Shown: positions 49,961 through 60,019, counted from the stretch's first letter. The stretch is DNA of 64,000 bases from Flagellimonas olearia (GCF_009184425.1 NZ_WELG01000001.1:785033-849032), one strand, 5' to 3'. Notes: a model not told the origin generated them from the letters alone. Program-made: numbers and translations.

Positions 49961-51736
49961 TTACCGCATTAGTGCAAAATTATCAATCTTCAATCGTGAT
50001 TTTATTCTACCGTTCCATTTGCGCAATGCCTCAAGGTCATCCCCATGATCGGTCTCCTTCCTCATGTTTTTAGCTTCGGCATTGGCGCCATCGTAGACCT
50101 CATCATAAATGATTTTCATTTCGTCAAAGGTCATCCCTTCCTTGATTCGGGAATTGGCCAACCGTCTATATATCTCATATACATCAAAGAGCAGATTAAT
50201 GTAAATAAGTTTGTTCTTGGTATGCTCATGATGAAATTCGGAAGAGCTGATATCCATAAGGGTCCTTCCCACAATTTTTCTATTACCGTTCATATCCCAG
50301 TACATATCCAGCATATAACCGATATTGATCTGGTTCTTCCCTTTGGGGCCAGAGGTTTTCCTTAAAACTTGAAAGGGGGAATCATAGTCCTTTCCCGTTT
50401 TATATTCTTTATCTCCTTGAATGCCCTTGGGGACATCCTCGGTTTCATCCCGTAAATGGTCCCATTCAAAACGTTTGTCTTCTTGCCATGAAAGCACGGA
50501 AGGTCGCGCATAGGCCAAATCTTCGATGGGAATATAGCTGTCATAATTGATCAGGTATCCTTTTTCTTTCATATAATCCAAGGATCTTTGGTCATTGAAG
50601 CTTTTTGGGTATTGGTAATTGGTTTCCCAAAAATCATCGGATGCCTGTAGGGCGATTATTTTGTCATAGTCATTGCTAAAGGAAATGTCTTTTGTAAAAT
50701 AAGGTTCCTCAAACGATTTATTGTAATCATAAAAATAGATGAATGTTCGTGAGTTGATGATTTCCGAAATACTTTCCGTGGTGTAATTCATCTGAAAGGT
50801 GAAATCCAAATATTGGATTTTCCCATAATCCAAAGGATTGAAAACAATGTTGAACCCAATTTCCATTGGGGTCAGGGAGACGGTTTCATTTATGGAGGTC
50901 AGAGCATTGGTTACGGGGTCCTTGATGCCAAGTTCAATTTTCTTGACAATCAAGTTTTCATAATCCACGATCATTTTTCCATAGAACAGTCTTCCATTCG
51001 GGTTTTTAGGCGTAAAAGAAAGCGATGCTTCTTCTTGGGTGCACGAACTGCAATCGTCAATTCGAACAGTATATTTTCTTTTGAGGGCATTATAGTCCAT
51101 ATTGCCCGGGTGATCGGGCAATATTTGACCGGTTTCCTCGAAAAAAGTGAAGTCACTTAAAATCTGGGTGTTGTCCAGACTATAAAACGCAAAAGATTTG
51201 TTGAGGCCAAATCGTCCGCTTTTGACTTTTAGATCTGTAATGCCACCTGAAAGGCTTTGCTCACTGTTGTAAAAACCTTCTATCTGTTCGAGGGGGATAC
51301 CTCTCACTGCGGAGGTCAGGGTCAAAAAGGCCTTACTCGGAGTGGTTTCCCCTTGCTGCCTATACTTCTGAACAATATTATCCAATAACCTATAGGGATA
51401 TTCTTTGTCTTCCCCAGCGGTGAGCACAACTTCCTGTAGGGAAGAAACATCGGGCTCCAAAAAAAGTTTGGACTCATCCGTAAAGTAGGTCAAGGCCACT
51501 ATTTTTGTTTTAAACCCCAAATGCCGTACTTCCATGGAATCTTTTTGGATATGCCCATCCACTGCAAATTTGCCATCCTCATTGGTGATGGTGTGATGGG
51601 TATCCTCTCCAAAAATGGTAATTGTGGAAAAGGGCAATGGTTCTTGGGTAGCTTTATCAACGACAACCCCCTCAATTTTTGTTTGAGACCAACCTACAGC
51701 GCAAACAAATAGAAGTAAAAAGCAAACTTTCTTCAT
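49961..51736 (-). CDS. Carboxypeptidase-like regulatory domain protein
   Basis: 591 residues. Signal peptide MKKVCFLLLFVCAVGWSQ, a carboxypeptidase-regulatory-like domain at residues 22-100 (EGVVVDKATQEPLPFSTITIFG), then a long beta-rich region with no barrel signature I can name, and a helical C-terminus. A CxxC pair (DDCSSCTQ) lies near residue 228. It resembles exported Bacteroidota proteins of the DUF5686/TonB-like group. Convergent with gene A across a 70-nt gap; its start faces the M24 gene. Function unknown. Confidence 0.75.
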   Translation of the reverse strand: MKKVCFLLLFVCAVGWSQTKIEGVVVDKATQEPLPFSTITIFGEDTHHTITNEDGKFAVDGHIQKDSMEVRHLGFKTKIVALTYFTDESKLFLEPDVSSLQEVVLTAGEDKEYPYRLLDNIVQKYRQQGETTPSKAFLTLTSAVRGIPLEQIEGFYNSEQSLSGGITDLKVKSGRFGLNKSFAFYSLDNTQILSDFTFFEETGQILPDHPGNMDYNALKRKYTVRIDDCSSCTQEEASLSFTPKNPNGRLFYGKMIVDYENLIVKKIELGIKDPVTNALTSINETVSLTPMEIGFNIVFNPLDYGKIQYLDFTFQMNYTTESISEIINSRTFIYFYDYNKSFEEPYFTKDISFSNDYDKIIALQASDDFWETNYQYPKSFNDQRSLDYMKEKGYLINYDSYIPIEDLAYARPSVLSWQEDKRFEWDHLRDETEDVPKGIQGDKEYKTGKDYDSPFQVLRKTSGPKGKNQINIGYMLDMYWDMNGNRKIVGRTLMDISSSEFHHEHTKNKLIYINLLFDVYEIYRRLANSRIKEGMTFDEMKIIYDEVYDGANAEAKNMRKETDHGDDLEALRKWNGRIKSRLKIDNFALMR

Positions 51737-51889
51737 CCTTGGTTTGGTTTAACGGGGGAGTTTTCCTTGACTTCTAATATAAGTATTTGATTCTTAGTAA
51801 GAAAATGGCTTTCTTTTGTGTTGGGTAATCCTCGATACCATTTTAATGGAATATGGATGGATTTTGTAACTTCATCCAAAATCGACCCT

Positions 51890-53236
51890 ATGAACAGACT
51901 GTTTACCTTCCTTGGCATATTTTCATGTTTTGTATTGCAATCCCAACAAATCCTTCCCGAAGTGGAACGCGCTCGGGTGGTAGACGAATTGCTGGAAGAT
52001 CGGTTTACGAACTTACTTCCAAAATTGATGGATGATGTGGGTGTGGATATGTGGGTTTTGATTTCAAGGGAATACAATGAAGACCCGGTTCTACGGACTA
52101 TGCTTCCCGCTACTTGGCTGAACGCAAGGCGAAGGACCATTCTACTGTTTTATCGGGATAAGGAAAAGAACACTATGGACAAGCTCGCCGTGGCACGTTA
52201 TAATGTAGGGAAAAGTATTGTTTCGGCTTGGGACAAGGAAAAGGAACCCGATCAATGGAAGCGGTTAATGGAATTGATTGCAGAGCGAAACCCAAATAAA
52301 ATTGGATTGAACTTCTCCAAAGACCACAACATTGCAGATGGTTTGGACAAAACAGATTACGATGAGTTCATGGTTAATCTGCCCAAGAAATTCCATTCTA
52401 AAGTAGTTTCTGCCGAATCATTGGCCGTACGTTGGATCGAAACCCGCACCGAACGTGAAATGGTCATCTACGATCAATTGGTGGACATTACCCACGATAT
52501 CATTGCAGAAGCATTTTCAGAAAAGGTGATTACTCCCGGCATAACCACAACCACCGAGGTAGAATGGTGGATGCGGCAAAAAGTGACTGATCTGGGTTTG
52601 GAAACCTGGTTTCATCCAACGGTCGACATCCAGCGGAGTAGTGAAGAATTGGTGGGTCACTTATATTCCTTTTCGGGCCGTCCAGATGATATGGTGATAC
52701 TGCCCGGAGACCTATTACATTGCGATTTTGGAATCACCTATTTGCGCCTCAATACGGATTGCCAGGAATTGGCCTATGTGCTGAAACCAGAGGAAACGGA
52801 AGCGCCTTCCTTTTTGGTGAATGCCTTGTACGATGGAAACCGCGTACAGGATTTCCTCACCAAAAATATGGTCAAAGGAAGAACAGGAAACCAAATATTG
52901 GCCAAAGCTTTGCAAGATGCCAAGGATAATGGATTGCAACCGGCCATTTATACCCATCCATTGGGAGCTTATGGCCACTCGGCAGGGACCACCATTGGCA
53001 TGTGGGATGCCCAAGGAGGGGTCATGAAGGATGATGGTGAAAACTATCCCTTGAACCCCAATACGGTTTATGCCATAGAACTGAATGCCACTGTGAACAT
53101 ACCTGAATGGAAACGAGACATCCGCATTATGCTGGAAGAGGCTGGTTTTTATGGAGAGAACGGTTTTAGGTATGTAAATGGCCGGCAGACCGAGTTGTTG
53201 TTGATTCCAAGGGTAATACCACAACAGGGCTATTGA
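51890..53236 (+). CDS. Secreted M24-family peptidase (Xaa-Pro aminopeptidase-like)
   Basis: 448 residues from ATG at 51890 (MNRLFTFLGIFSCFVLQSQ signal). Creatinase N-terminal-like domain, then the pita-bread domain with metal ligands: Asp in LLHCDFGITYLRLNTDCQE, His in HPLGAYGHSAGT, Glu in AIELNATVNI and Glu in GRQTELLLIP. The family cleaves X-Pro bonds; many periplasmic relatives have lost activity, but all the usual ligand positions seem present here. Lies between the paralogous plug-TPR genes. Confidence 0.88.
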   Translation: MNRLFTFLGIFSCFVLQSQQILPEVERARVVDELLEDRFTNLLPKLMDDVGVDMWVLISREYNEDPVLRTMLPATWLNARRRTILLFYRDKEKNTMDKLAVARYNVGKSIVSAWDKEKEPDQWKRLMELIAERNPNKIGLNFSKDHNIADGLDKTDYDEFMVNLPKKFHSKVVSAESLAVRWIETRTEREMVIYDQLVDITHDIIAEAFSEKVITPGITTTTEVEWWMRQKVTDLGLETWFHPTVDIQRSSEELVGHLYSFSGRPDDMVILPGDLLHCDFGITYLRLNTDCQELAYVLKPEETEAPSFLVNALYDGNRVQDFLTKNMVKGRTGNQILAKALQDAKDNGLQPAIYTHPLGAYGHSAGTTIGMWDAQGGVMKDDGENYPLNPNTVYAIELNATVNIPEWKRDIRIMLEEAGFYGENGFRYVNGRQTELLLIPRVIPQQGY

Positions 53237-53406
53237 CCTGTACCGTGTGAAACCACATTTTTAGTTCGACCAAACCTAAGGACGTGGTGATTTATCCCTT
53301 TTGTATTTGAATGTCTATGATACGGTTTTAATTCGTAAAACCCAGATAACTAAATATTTGAATATTATTTTTAACTTGTAGGAAATCAGTCAAAAAACAC
53401 ATCGCC

Positions 53407-55155
53407 ATGCTTCGTAATACTGTGTTCTCTCTTTTTCTGTTTTCTTTTTCAATAGTTTTTTCCCAATCCCAGATAAAGAAGGTTTGGGGTAGGGTATCAG
53501 ATGGAGTATCACCCATATCCAATGTCAATATTTCCGTGAAGGATACCGACACGGGTGTGCAGTCCAATACGGATGGAACCTATGAAATTTATGTGGATGA
53601 AGGACAGACTTTGGTATATAGTTATGTGGGTATGCGGACCATTGAAATTATTGTGGAAGACATCACCTCGGTCTTAAACGTGACGATGTATCCCAATATT
53701 GAGCAATTGGATGAAGTGGTGGTGACCAAGAAAAAAAAGAAAACCCAAAAAGAGCTGTTGTATGAGTATGAGTCCAACAAAAACCTGATCAAAACCGGAT
53801 TCGGTATTTTGGATAAAGATAGGGTTGGGTATTCTTTACGAATTTTTGATGGGGATGAGCTCAACCCGGCAGCCATTGATTTTGTTAGGGCACTTCAAGG
53901 AAGACTTCCAGGGGTGATTATAGAACCATCACCAGATGACCCAAATACCCCAGTGATGTATCTTAATACCATGAAGAAGCTTTTGGGCCAAAGCGCCATT
54001 TATGAAGTGGACGGTATGATATATAGAACGGCACCAACTTTTGTTCTTCCCAATAATATCAAACGGGTGGCAGTGATTGGCAGTTTGGCGGGAGCTTCCA
54101 AGTATGGAACGGGATCGGCAGGTGGAGTCATAGTAATCAACACGAAAACGGGCAATTACGCTACAAGAGAGCCGGGAACGAACAAACCCTATGATTTGGC
54201 CCGCCGTCGTGATAATTACTTTGAAAAAGGAAGTGCCGTGGCCATTTCCAAGATGGCTGCTCCAAAGTATATGGAGGAGGTGTCTGTCGCTGCCAGTAAA
54301 ACAGAAGCTGTTGCCCTGTATCAAGAGATGGAGAAAAAGTATCAATCTTCTCCTTTTTTCTATCTGGATATGTTTTGCTTTTTTGGTGAAAAGAGGAAAG
54401 ACGATGGGATGCAAAAAAACATTGGGGAAGAAATTGAAAACAAGTTCGCCACCGATCCTACAGTACTCAAGGCATTGGCATATCTGTTGGAACAGCAGCA
54501 GCAATACGAATGGGCCAGTGACCTATATAAACAGATTTTCGCCATGAGGCCCCATTATGCCCAATCCTATTCAGACCTGGCAAGGAGCTATGAAAATATG
54601 GGCGCGGTGGAAAGTGCAATGGTCCTGTATGCACGCTATTTTGATTTAGTGGAGAAATCGCTTTTGGATTCCTCCAAAACCTTCACACCTATCATTAAAA
54701 GAGATGTCAATAGCCTGTTTGCCCGGCAAGGCTCCCTGATGGGGAGTACCAGCGTTGTCCAAACAGAAGTTGAGGATTTTGATGGTGTCCGGTTGTTGCT
54801 TGAATGGAACAACAGCGAGGCAGAATTTGAGCTTCAGTTGGTTAACCCGGAGAATCAATATTATTTATGGGAGCATACGATGTTTTCCAATGCAGAGCGT
54901 ATTCAAGAAGAAAAAACTAGCGGATTTTCATCGGAAGATTACCTGTTCTACAAACCCATTCAAGGCAATTGGACGGTAAATGTGAAATATTTGGGAAACA
55001 AAAGCTTGACGCCTTCATATCTCAAGGCCACCACCTTCTATGATTTTGGCACCAAAAACCAGCGTAAAGAGATCAAAGTTTTTAAACTTACCGCCAAGAA
55101 TATCAACCAAGCTCTTTTCCAAATCAAGAATGGTAGCTCCATAACAACATTTTAA
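53407..55155 (+). CDS. Plug-TPR-DUF2135-like protein B, no beta-barrel
   Basis: 582 residues. Same plan as protein A: signal peptide, carboxypeptidase-regulatory-like domain (WGRVSDGVSPISNVNISVKD), plug-like domain (GILDKDRVGYSLRIFDG, ASKYGTGSAGGVIVINTKT), TPRs (EWASDLYKQIFAMRPHY), and a DUF2135-like C-terminus (LLLEWNNSEAEFELQLVNP). The shared NKNLIKT-GILDKDR stretch links A and B closely. Stop is 2 nt before protein C, so B and C are co-transcribed. Confidence 0.77.
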   Translation: MLRNTVFSLFLFSFSIVFSQSQIKKVWGRVSDGVSPISNVNISVKDTDTGVQSNTDGTYEIYVDEGQTLVYSYVGMRTIEIIVEDITSVLNVTMYPNIEQLDEVVVTKKKKKTQKELLYEYESNKNLIKTGFGILDKDRVGYSLRIFDGDELNPAAIDFVRALQGRLPGVIIEPSPDDPNTPVMYLNTMKKLLGQSAIYEVDGMIYRTAPTFVLPNNIKRVAVIGSLAGASKYGTGSAGGVIVINTKTGNYATREPGTNKPYDLARRRDNYFEKGSAVAISKMAAPKYMEEVSVAASKTEAVALYQEMEKKYQSSPFFYLDMFCFFGEKRKDDGMQKNIGEEIENKFATDPTVLKALAYLLEQQQQYEWASDLYKQIFAMRPHYAQSYSDLARSYENMGAVESAMVLYARYFDLVEKSLLDSSKTFTPIIKRDVNSLFARQGSLMGSTSVVQTEVEDFDGVRLLLEWNNSEAEFELQLVNPENQYYLWEHTMFSNAERIQEEKTSGFSSEDYLFYKPIQGNWTVNVKYLGNKSLTPSYLKATTFYDFGTKNQRKEIKVFKLTAKNINQALFQIKNGSSITTF

Positions 55156-55157
55156 AA

Positions 55158-57326
55158 ATGGGAAAGTTTTTATCCATATTCATTATCACGTTTGGGTTGC
55201 TTTTGGGAACCCATGTACAGGCGCAAAACCCTGAGAATATTACAATCTGCTGGGATGCGTCCCTATCCATGCAGAATAGGGACTTGGATAAGGATTTTTA
55301 TTTTTTGGACACCTACTTTAAAACAGTACAGAACGCCAAGGTTACTGTTCTGACCTTTAGTGATCAAGTTTTGTCAAAGGACGACTTTACGGTTTCAGCG
55401 GGAAGTTGGACTGATATCAAGGAAAAACTAAAAGGATTTTCCTATGATGGTGCTACTTCCTATGCCTCCTTGGGGAATTATGTGACTGGTGGCACCGTGT
55501 TTTTGTTCACAGATGGAAAACAGAATCTAGGAACAAGCACCCCGAATTTTGGAGGAAAATTGTTCATTGTTAATAGCAGTAAGAGTTTTGATAGGGGAAG
55601 CCTTAATTTATTATCCATTGTCAATAATGGCGATGTGGTGAATTTTATGGAAAAGAAATCTATGGATGATTCCATTGATGATATTGAGGAATACTCTGGA
55701 ACCATTTTAAGCGGTACTGCTGGTTTGTCCAATGCCGAAGTCTATATCCAAGGTAATGAAGAGGGAAAAGTAAAATCGGACGAGAAAGGAGGTTTTAGAA
55801 TTGATGGGAAGCCAGGGGATACCCTTATCGCGGTGTATGGAAACAAAATGGAAAAACAGGTTTTAGGTGATCTCAAGACCATGAATTTTTCATTGGGCGA
55901 TGGAGGTGTGCAGCTACAGGAAGTGGTGGTCAGTGAAAGAAAAGCAGAACCCGAAGAAAAGATAAACACGGCTTATGGGGAAGAGAACAAGGATGCCGTG
56001 GGTTATGCCGTTCAATCCATTACTGAAGACGATATTCCCGATGCCGCATCCACGGTAAATATGGCCGTACAAGGAAAATTTTCTGGTGTCAATCTGGGCA
56101 TCAATGAAGATTTAAGTCAGGTTAAAATGCGTCCTCGGAACACCATTTTGGGAAACGTTTATGGTCTGATTGTGGTTGATGGAGTTCCTCTGAGACAATC
56201 CGGGTCACACAGTGGAGTGGTGTACAGTACAGATTTTGTAAATCCGGAAAACATAGCGGATATAACGGTTTTAAAAGGTTTGGCTGCTACCAATAAATAT
56301 GGAAGCTTGGGAGCCAATGGGGTATTGTTGATTACCACAAAAACAGCAACTTATGCCAAACAAACTGGTGAAAAGAAAGACTTGGCCCGTTTGACGGATA
56401 ACATCTACGAAGAAAAAATCAAGGTGAATACCAAAACCTTGGTCACTCCATATTTAAAGGAACTAAAAGGGGGCAAAAACATCCGGGAAGCGTATGATAT
56501 CTATCTTGCCCAAAGGGCAAAATATCAAAATGAGTCATCGTATTTTTTGGATGTCTCCAATTTCTTTTATGGTACCAGTCCAGAAATTGCCTTGCGTATT
56601 TTATCCAATGTGTTGGAGAATGAGGATACCGATTATGGTACTTTGAGAAGCCTATACCTACGGTCCATGGAAATTAAAAATCATGATATGGCCCTTTTGG
56701 CGGCCAATCGAATGTTCGAAGTATTTCCCAACAAAATCCAGTCGTATATGGATGTGGCTATGGCACAGGAACAGTTGGGGAACTATCAAGAAGCACTCAA
56801 TATGTACAATGGGATGCTAACGGGCGATGCCAACCCGCAATTGAATTTTAGGGGAATGGAAAAGGTGGTGGGGACAGAGGTTCGAAACTTGGTGAACACA
56901 CATAGAGCGCAATTGGATATTTCAAAAGTCAACCCAAAATACCACAACAACCTTACCTATAATGCCCGATTGGTCTTGGATTGGAACCAACCTGACGCAG
57001 AATTTTCCGTACAGTTCGTAAATCCGCAGAAACGATTTTTCACTTGGGAACATACTGAAGTAGGAGATCGAAAAAGAATCTTGGATGAACTGGAAAATGG
57101 AAATTCCACCGAACAATTTGAAATTGTAGGTTCCGACACCAAGGGAGAATGGATTTTGAACGTCACTTATGACGGGAACAGAACCCCTGCCAATACATCG
57201 GCAACTTTTCTAAAATGTACTGTGGAGTACAACTTTGGAAAACCCAATCAAAGAAAAGAGGAGTTTCTAGTTCGTTTACAAGAAGTAGGGGAAGAGGTCC
57301 AATTGGCCAAATTTTCTGTGGATTAA
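55158..57326 (+). CDS. vWA-plug-TPR-DUF2135-like protein C
   Basis: 722 residues. After a signal peptide, a vWA-like domain at about 27-170 with an intact MIDAS DASLS (residues 33-37) and FLFTDGKQN; then a carboxypeptidase-regulatory-like domain near 178-245, a TonB plug-like domain (GLIVVDGVPL, DITVLKGLAATNKYGSLGANG) to about 400, TPRs at about 450-580, and a DUF2135-like C-terminus (LVLDWNQPDAEFSVQFVNP ... GEWILNVTYDG). No beta-barrel. The vWA domain suggests metal-dependent protein binding. Convergent with the carboxylase gene (1-nt gap). Confidence 0.78.
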   Translation: MGKFLSIFIITFGLLLGTHVQAQNPENITICWDASLSMQNRDLDKDFYFLDTYFKTVQNAKVTVLTFSDQVLSKDDFTVSAGSWTDIKEKLKGFSYDGATSYASLGNYVTGGTVFLFTDGKQNLGTSTPNFGGKLFIVNSSKSFDRGSLNLLSIVNNGDVVNFMEKKSMDDSIDDIEEYSGTILSGTAGLSNAEVYIQGNEEGKVKSDEKGGFRIDGKPGDTLIAVYGNKMEKQVLGDLKTMNFSLGDGGVQLQEVVVSERKAEPEEKINTAYGEENKDAVGYAVQSITEDDIPDAASTVNMAVQGKFSGVNLGINEDLSQVKMRPRNTILGNVYGLIVVDGVPLRQSGSHSGVVYSTDFVNPENIADITVLKGLAATNKYGSLGANGVLLITTKTATYAKQTGEKKDLARLTDNIYEEKIKVNTKTLVTPYLKELKGGKNIREAYDIYLAQRAKYQNESSYFLDVSNFFYGTSPEIALRILSNVLENEDTDYGTLRSLYLRSMEIKNHDMALLAANRMFEVFPNKIQSYMDVAMAQEQLGNYQEALNMYNGMLTGDANPQLNFRGMEKVVGTEVRNLVNTHRAQLDISKVNPKYHNNLTYNARLVLDWNQPDAEFSVQFVNPQKRFFTWEHTEVGDRKRILDELENGNSTEQFEIVGSDTKGEWILNVTYDGNRTPANTSATFLKCTVEYNFGKPNQRKEEFLVRLQEVGEEVQLAKFSVD

Positions 57327-57327
57327 A

Positions 57328-58956
57328 TTATACCTGAAGCACTCCCATATTGAATTTTTTCTCAATGGGGGCATGGTTGGCGGCATCAATCCCCATGCTG
57401 ATCCACTTTCTCGTATCCAAGGGATCTATAATGGCATCCGTCCATAACCGTGCCGCAGCATAATAGGGGGATATTTGGTCGTCATACCGCTGTTTGATTT
57501 TATCGAACAATTCTTTTTCTTTTTCGGCATCCAAAGGTTGTCCGCTTTTTTCAAGGGATGCCTTTTCAATCTGTAACAGCACCTTTGCGGCTGAGTTTCC
57601 GCTCATCACGGCGAGTTCGGCACTGGGCCAGGCCACGATCAATCTAGGGTCATAGGCCTTGCCGCACATGGCATAGTTTCCTGCCCCGTAACTATTCCCT
57701 ATGATTATGGTAAATTTGGGTACCACGGAATTGCTCACTGCGTTCACCATTTTGGCACCATCCTTAATGATGCCCCCGTGCTCGCTCTTGCTGCCTACCA
57801 TGAATCCGGTCACGTCCTGTAGGAACACCAAGGGAATCTTCTTTTGGTTGCAGTTGGCAATAAAACGAGTGGCCTTATCTGCAGAATCCGAATAAATGAC
57901 TCCACCAAAGCGCATTTCACCTTTTTTGGTCTTGACCACTTTCCGTTGGTTGGCCACAATCCCCACGGCCCAACCATCAATTCGCGCATAGCCGGTCAAA
58001 ATAGTTTTACCATAACCCTCTTTGTACTGTTCAAACTCGGAGTTGTCCACCAATCGTTTTATAATTTCAAGCATATCGTATTGATCACTCCGGGAACTAG
58101 GTAGGATACCGTAAATATCTTCTTGGTTTTCCGTTGGGTCTTTTGCTTCAATCCGATTAAAACCAGCTTTGTCAAAATCACCGATCTTGCCTACGATACT
58201 TTTTATTTTATCAAGCGCATCCTTATCGTCCTTGGCCTTGTAATCCGTGACTCCACTGATTTCCGAGTGGGTGGTGGCCCCACCTAGGGTTTCGTTATCA
58301 ATGCTTTCACCTATGGCCGCTTTCACCAGATAGCTTCCAGCCAAGAAAATACTTCCTGTTTTATCAACAATAAGGGCTTCATCGCTCATAATGGGCAAAT
58401 AGGCTCCACCCGCCACACAACTACCCATAACGGCGGCAATCTGGGTAATACCCATACTGCTCATGATGGCATTGTTCCTGAAAATTCGGCCAAAATGTTC
58501 CTTGTCCGGGAAAATCTCATCCTGCATGGGAAGGTATACCCCGGCACTGTCCACCAAATAGATAATGGGCAGTTTATTTTCCATGGAAATTTCTTGGGCC
58601 CTGAGATTCTTCTTCCCGGTAATGGGGAACCAAGCACCGGCTTTTACCGTGGCGTCATTGGCCACTACCACACATTGCTTTCCTTGGATATACCCTATTT
58701 TCACCACCACCCCGGCAGACGGACATCCGCCATGTTCCTCGTACATGCCATCTCCTGCAAACGCACCAATTTCAACAGCCTTGGAATTGGGATCCAACAA
58801 ATAAGCAATACGCTCACGGGCGGTCATTTTACCTTTTTCGTGATGTTTCTCGATGCGTTTCTTTCCCCCGCCCAGTTTAACCTCGGCAAGTCGCTTTCGC
58901 AGTTGGGAAAGCAAGAGTTTATTGTGGTCTTCGTTTTTATTGAAGTTGATATCCAT
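57328..58956 (-). CDS. Acyl-CoA carboxylase, beta (carboxyltransferase) subunit
   Basis: 542 residues with N- and C-terminal crotonase-like carboxyltransferase domains: GKMTARERIAYLLDPNS at the start, VDSAGVYLPMQDEIFPD, GSCVAGGAYLPIMSDE, then DVTGFMVGSKSEHGGIIKDGAKM, GNSYGAGNYAMCGKAYDPR and AVMSGNSAAKVL. The pattern is closest to the methylcrotonyl-CoA carboxylase beta subunit of leucine degradation, though propionyl- or geranyl-CoA carboxylases are related. The biotin-carrying alpha subunit is not adjacent. Cytoplasmic. Confidence 0.9.
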   Translation of the reverse strand: MDINFNKNEDHNKLLLSQLRKRLAEVKLGGGKKRIEKHHEKGKMTARERIAYLLDPNSKAVEIGAFAGDGMYEEHGGCPSAGVVVKIGYIQGKQCVVVANDATVKAGAWFPITGKKNLRAQEISMENKLPIIYLVDSAGVYLPMQDEIFPDKEHFGRIFRNNAIMSSMGITQIAAVMGSCVAGGAYLPIMSDEALIVDKTGSIFLAGSYLVKAAIGESIDNETLGGATTHSEISGVTDYKAKDDKDALDKIKSIVGKIGDFDKAGFNRIEAKDPTENQEDIYGILPSSRSDQYDMLEIIKRLVDNSEFEQYKEGYGKTILTGYARIDGWAVGIVANQRKVVKTKKGEMRFGGVIYSDSADKATRFIANCNQKKIPLVFLQDVTGFMVGSKSEHGGIIKDGAKMVNAVSNSVVPKFTIIIGNSYGAGNYAMCGKAYDPRLIVAWPSAELAVMSGNSAAKVLLQIEKASLEKSGQPLDAEKEKELFDKIKQRYDDQISPYYAAARLWTDAIIDPLDTRKWISMGIDAANHAPIEKKFNMGVLQV

Positions 58957-59004
58957 GTACCGTCAATTTCTTCTTATTGGCTAAAGATAAGGAGTTATAA
59001 TCAT

Positions 59005-59012
59005 TACTTTTG
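59005..59012 (+). promoter_or_regulatory. -7 promoter box for the Gfo/Idh/MocA gene
   Basis: TACTTTTG, perfect TAnnTTTG, ends 7 nt before the ATG at 59020. The nearest TTG (58977) is 25 nt upstream, long for a -33 element. Confidence 0.45.
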
Positions 59013-59019
59013 ATTCCAT

Positions 59020-60003
59020 ATGGAAACTAAGATACGATGGGGCATCGTGGGCCCGGGAAAAATTGCACGGAAGTTTATTTCGGATTTACAATTGGTGGAA
59101 GATGCAGAGGTTACGGCAGTTGCTTCCCGTTCATTGGGGAAAGCACAGGATTTTGCCGCAGAATATGCCATTGAAAATGTGTTTGGAAGTTATGAAGAGA
59201 TGTTTGCCTCGGACACGGTAGATGTGGTTTATATTGCCACACCACATCGGTTTCATAAGGCATTGACCTTGCAAGCTCTGGAGTCTGGAAAACATGTACT
59301 TTGCGAAAAACCTTTGGGGATCAGCAAAGCTGAAGTGCAGGAAATGGTGGATGCAGCCCAACGGAACAAGGTCTTTCTTATGGAGGCACTTTGGTCCCGG
59401 TTTAATCCCTCGATTCAAAAAACAAAGGAATTGGTGGATGATGGGGAGATAGGGGATTTGACCCATATCAATGCAGATTTTGGGTTTTATGCTTTGGACA
59501 GGGATGAGGAATCAAGGGTTTTGAATCCTGATTTAGCTTCTGGGTCGTTATTGGATATTGGGATCTATCCTATCTTTTTGGCCTACCTATTTTTAGGGAA
59601 GCCCAATGAAGTTCTTGCTGTATCGAACTTCCACAGTAATGGAACGGAATTACAGACCTCAATGATTTTCCAATATCCCAAGGCGCAAGCCGTGCTTTAC
59701 AGCGGATTTACCAGCAGGACCCGTACCGAAGCGGAACTATCAGGAAGCCAAGGGGAAATTTTCCTTCCTTCGAGATGGCACGAGGCCGATGCCTATACCT
59801 TGCTGAAGGATGGTGTTTCCGAGACTTTTGAACACCCGTTAAAAGGAATAGGATTTTACTACGAGATTTTGGAAGTTCATCAATGTTTAAGGGCGAAGAA
59901 AATGGAAAGTGATCTTTGGTCACATCAAAATAGTTTGGATGTAGCTGAATTACTGGACACTGTGCGTGAAAAATGCGGGATTCGGTTCCCTTTTGAGGGA
60001 TAA
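59020..60003 (+). CDS. Gfo/Idh/MocA-family oxidoreductase
   Basis: 327 residues. Rossmann NAD(P)-binding WGIVGPGKIARKF at residues 7-19, the EKP motif in HVLCEKPLGISK near 95, and a C-terminal substrate domain (ASGSLLDIGIYPIFLAYLFLG). Family members oxidise or reduce sugars, inositols or trans-dihydrodiols. The pattern resembles dihydrodiol-dehydrogenase-like members. No adjacent sugar genes. Monocistronic, with a 66-nt gap to the next gene. Confidence 0.9.
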   Translation: METKIRWGIVGPGKIARKFISDLQLVEDAEVTAVASRSLGKAQDFAAEYAIENVFGSYEEMFASDTVDVVYIATPHRFHKALTLQALESGKHVLCEKPLGISKAEVQEMVDAAQRNKVFLMEALWSRFNPSIQKTKELVDDGEIGDLTHINADFGFYALDRDEESRVLNPDLASGSLLDIGIYPIFLAYLFLGKPNEVLAVSNFHSNGTELQTSMIFQYPKAQAVLYSGFTSRTRTEAELSGSQGEIFLPSRWHEADAYTLLKDGVSETFEHPLKGIGFYYEILEVHQCLRAKKMESDLWSHQNSLDVAELLDTVREKCGIRFPFEG

Positions 60004-60019
60004 TCGACATATAACCATT

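Noticed and set aside
48151-57326. A SusC/SusD-type glycan utilisation locus
   Set aside because: Plug-like domains tempted this reading, but there is no barrel, no SusD gene and no glycoside hydrolase nearby.
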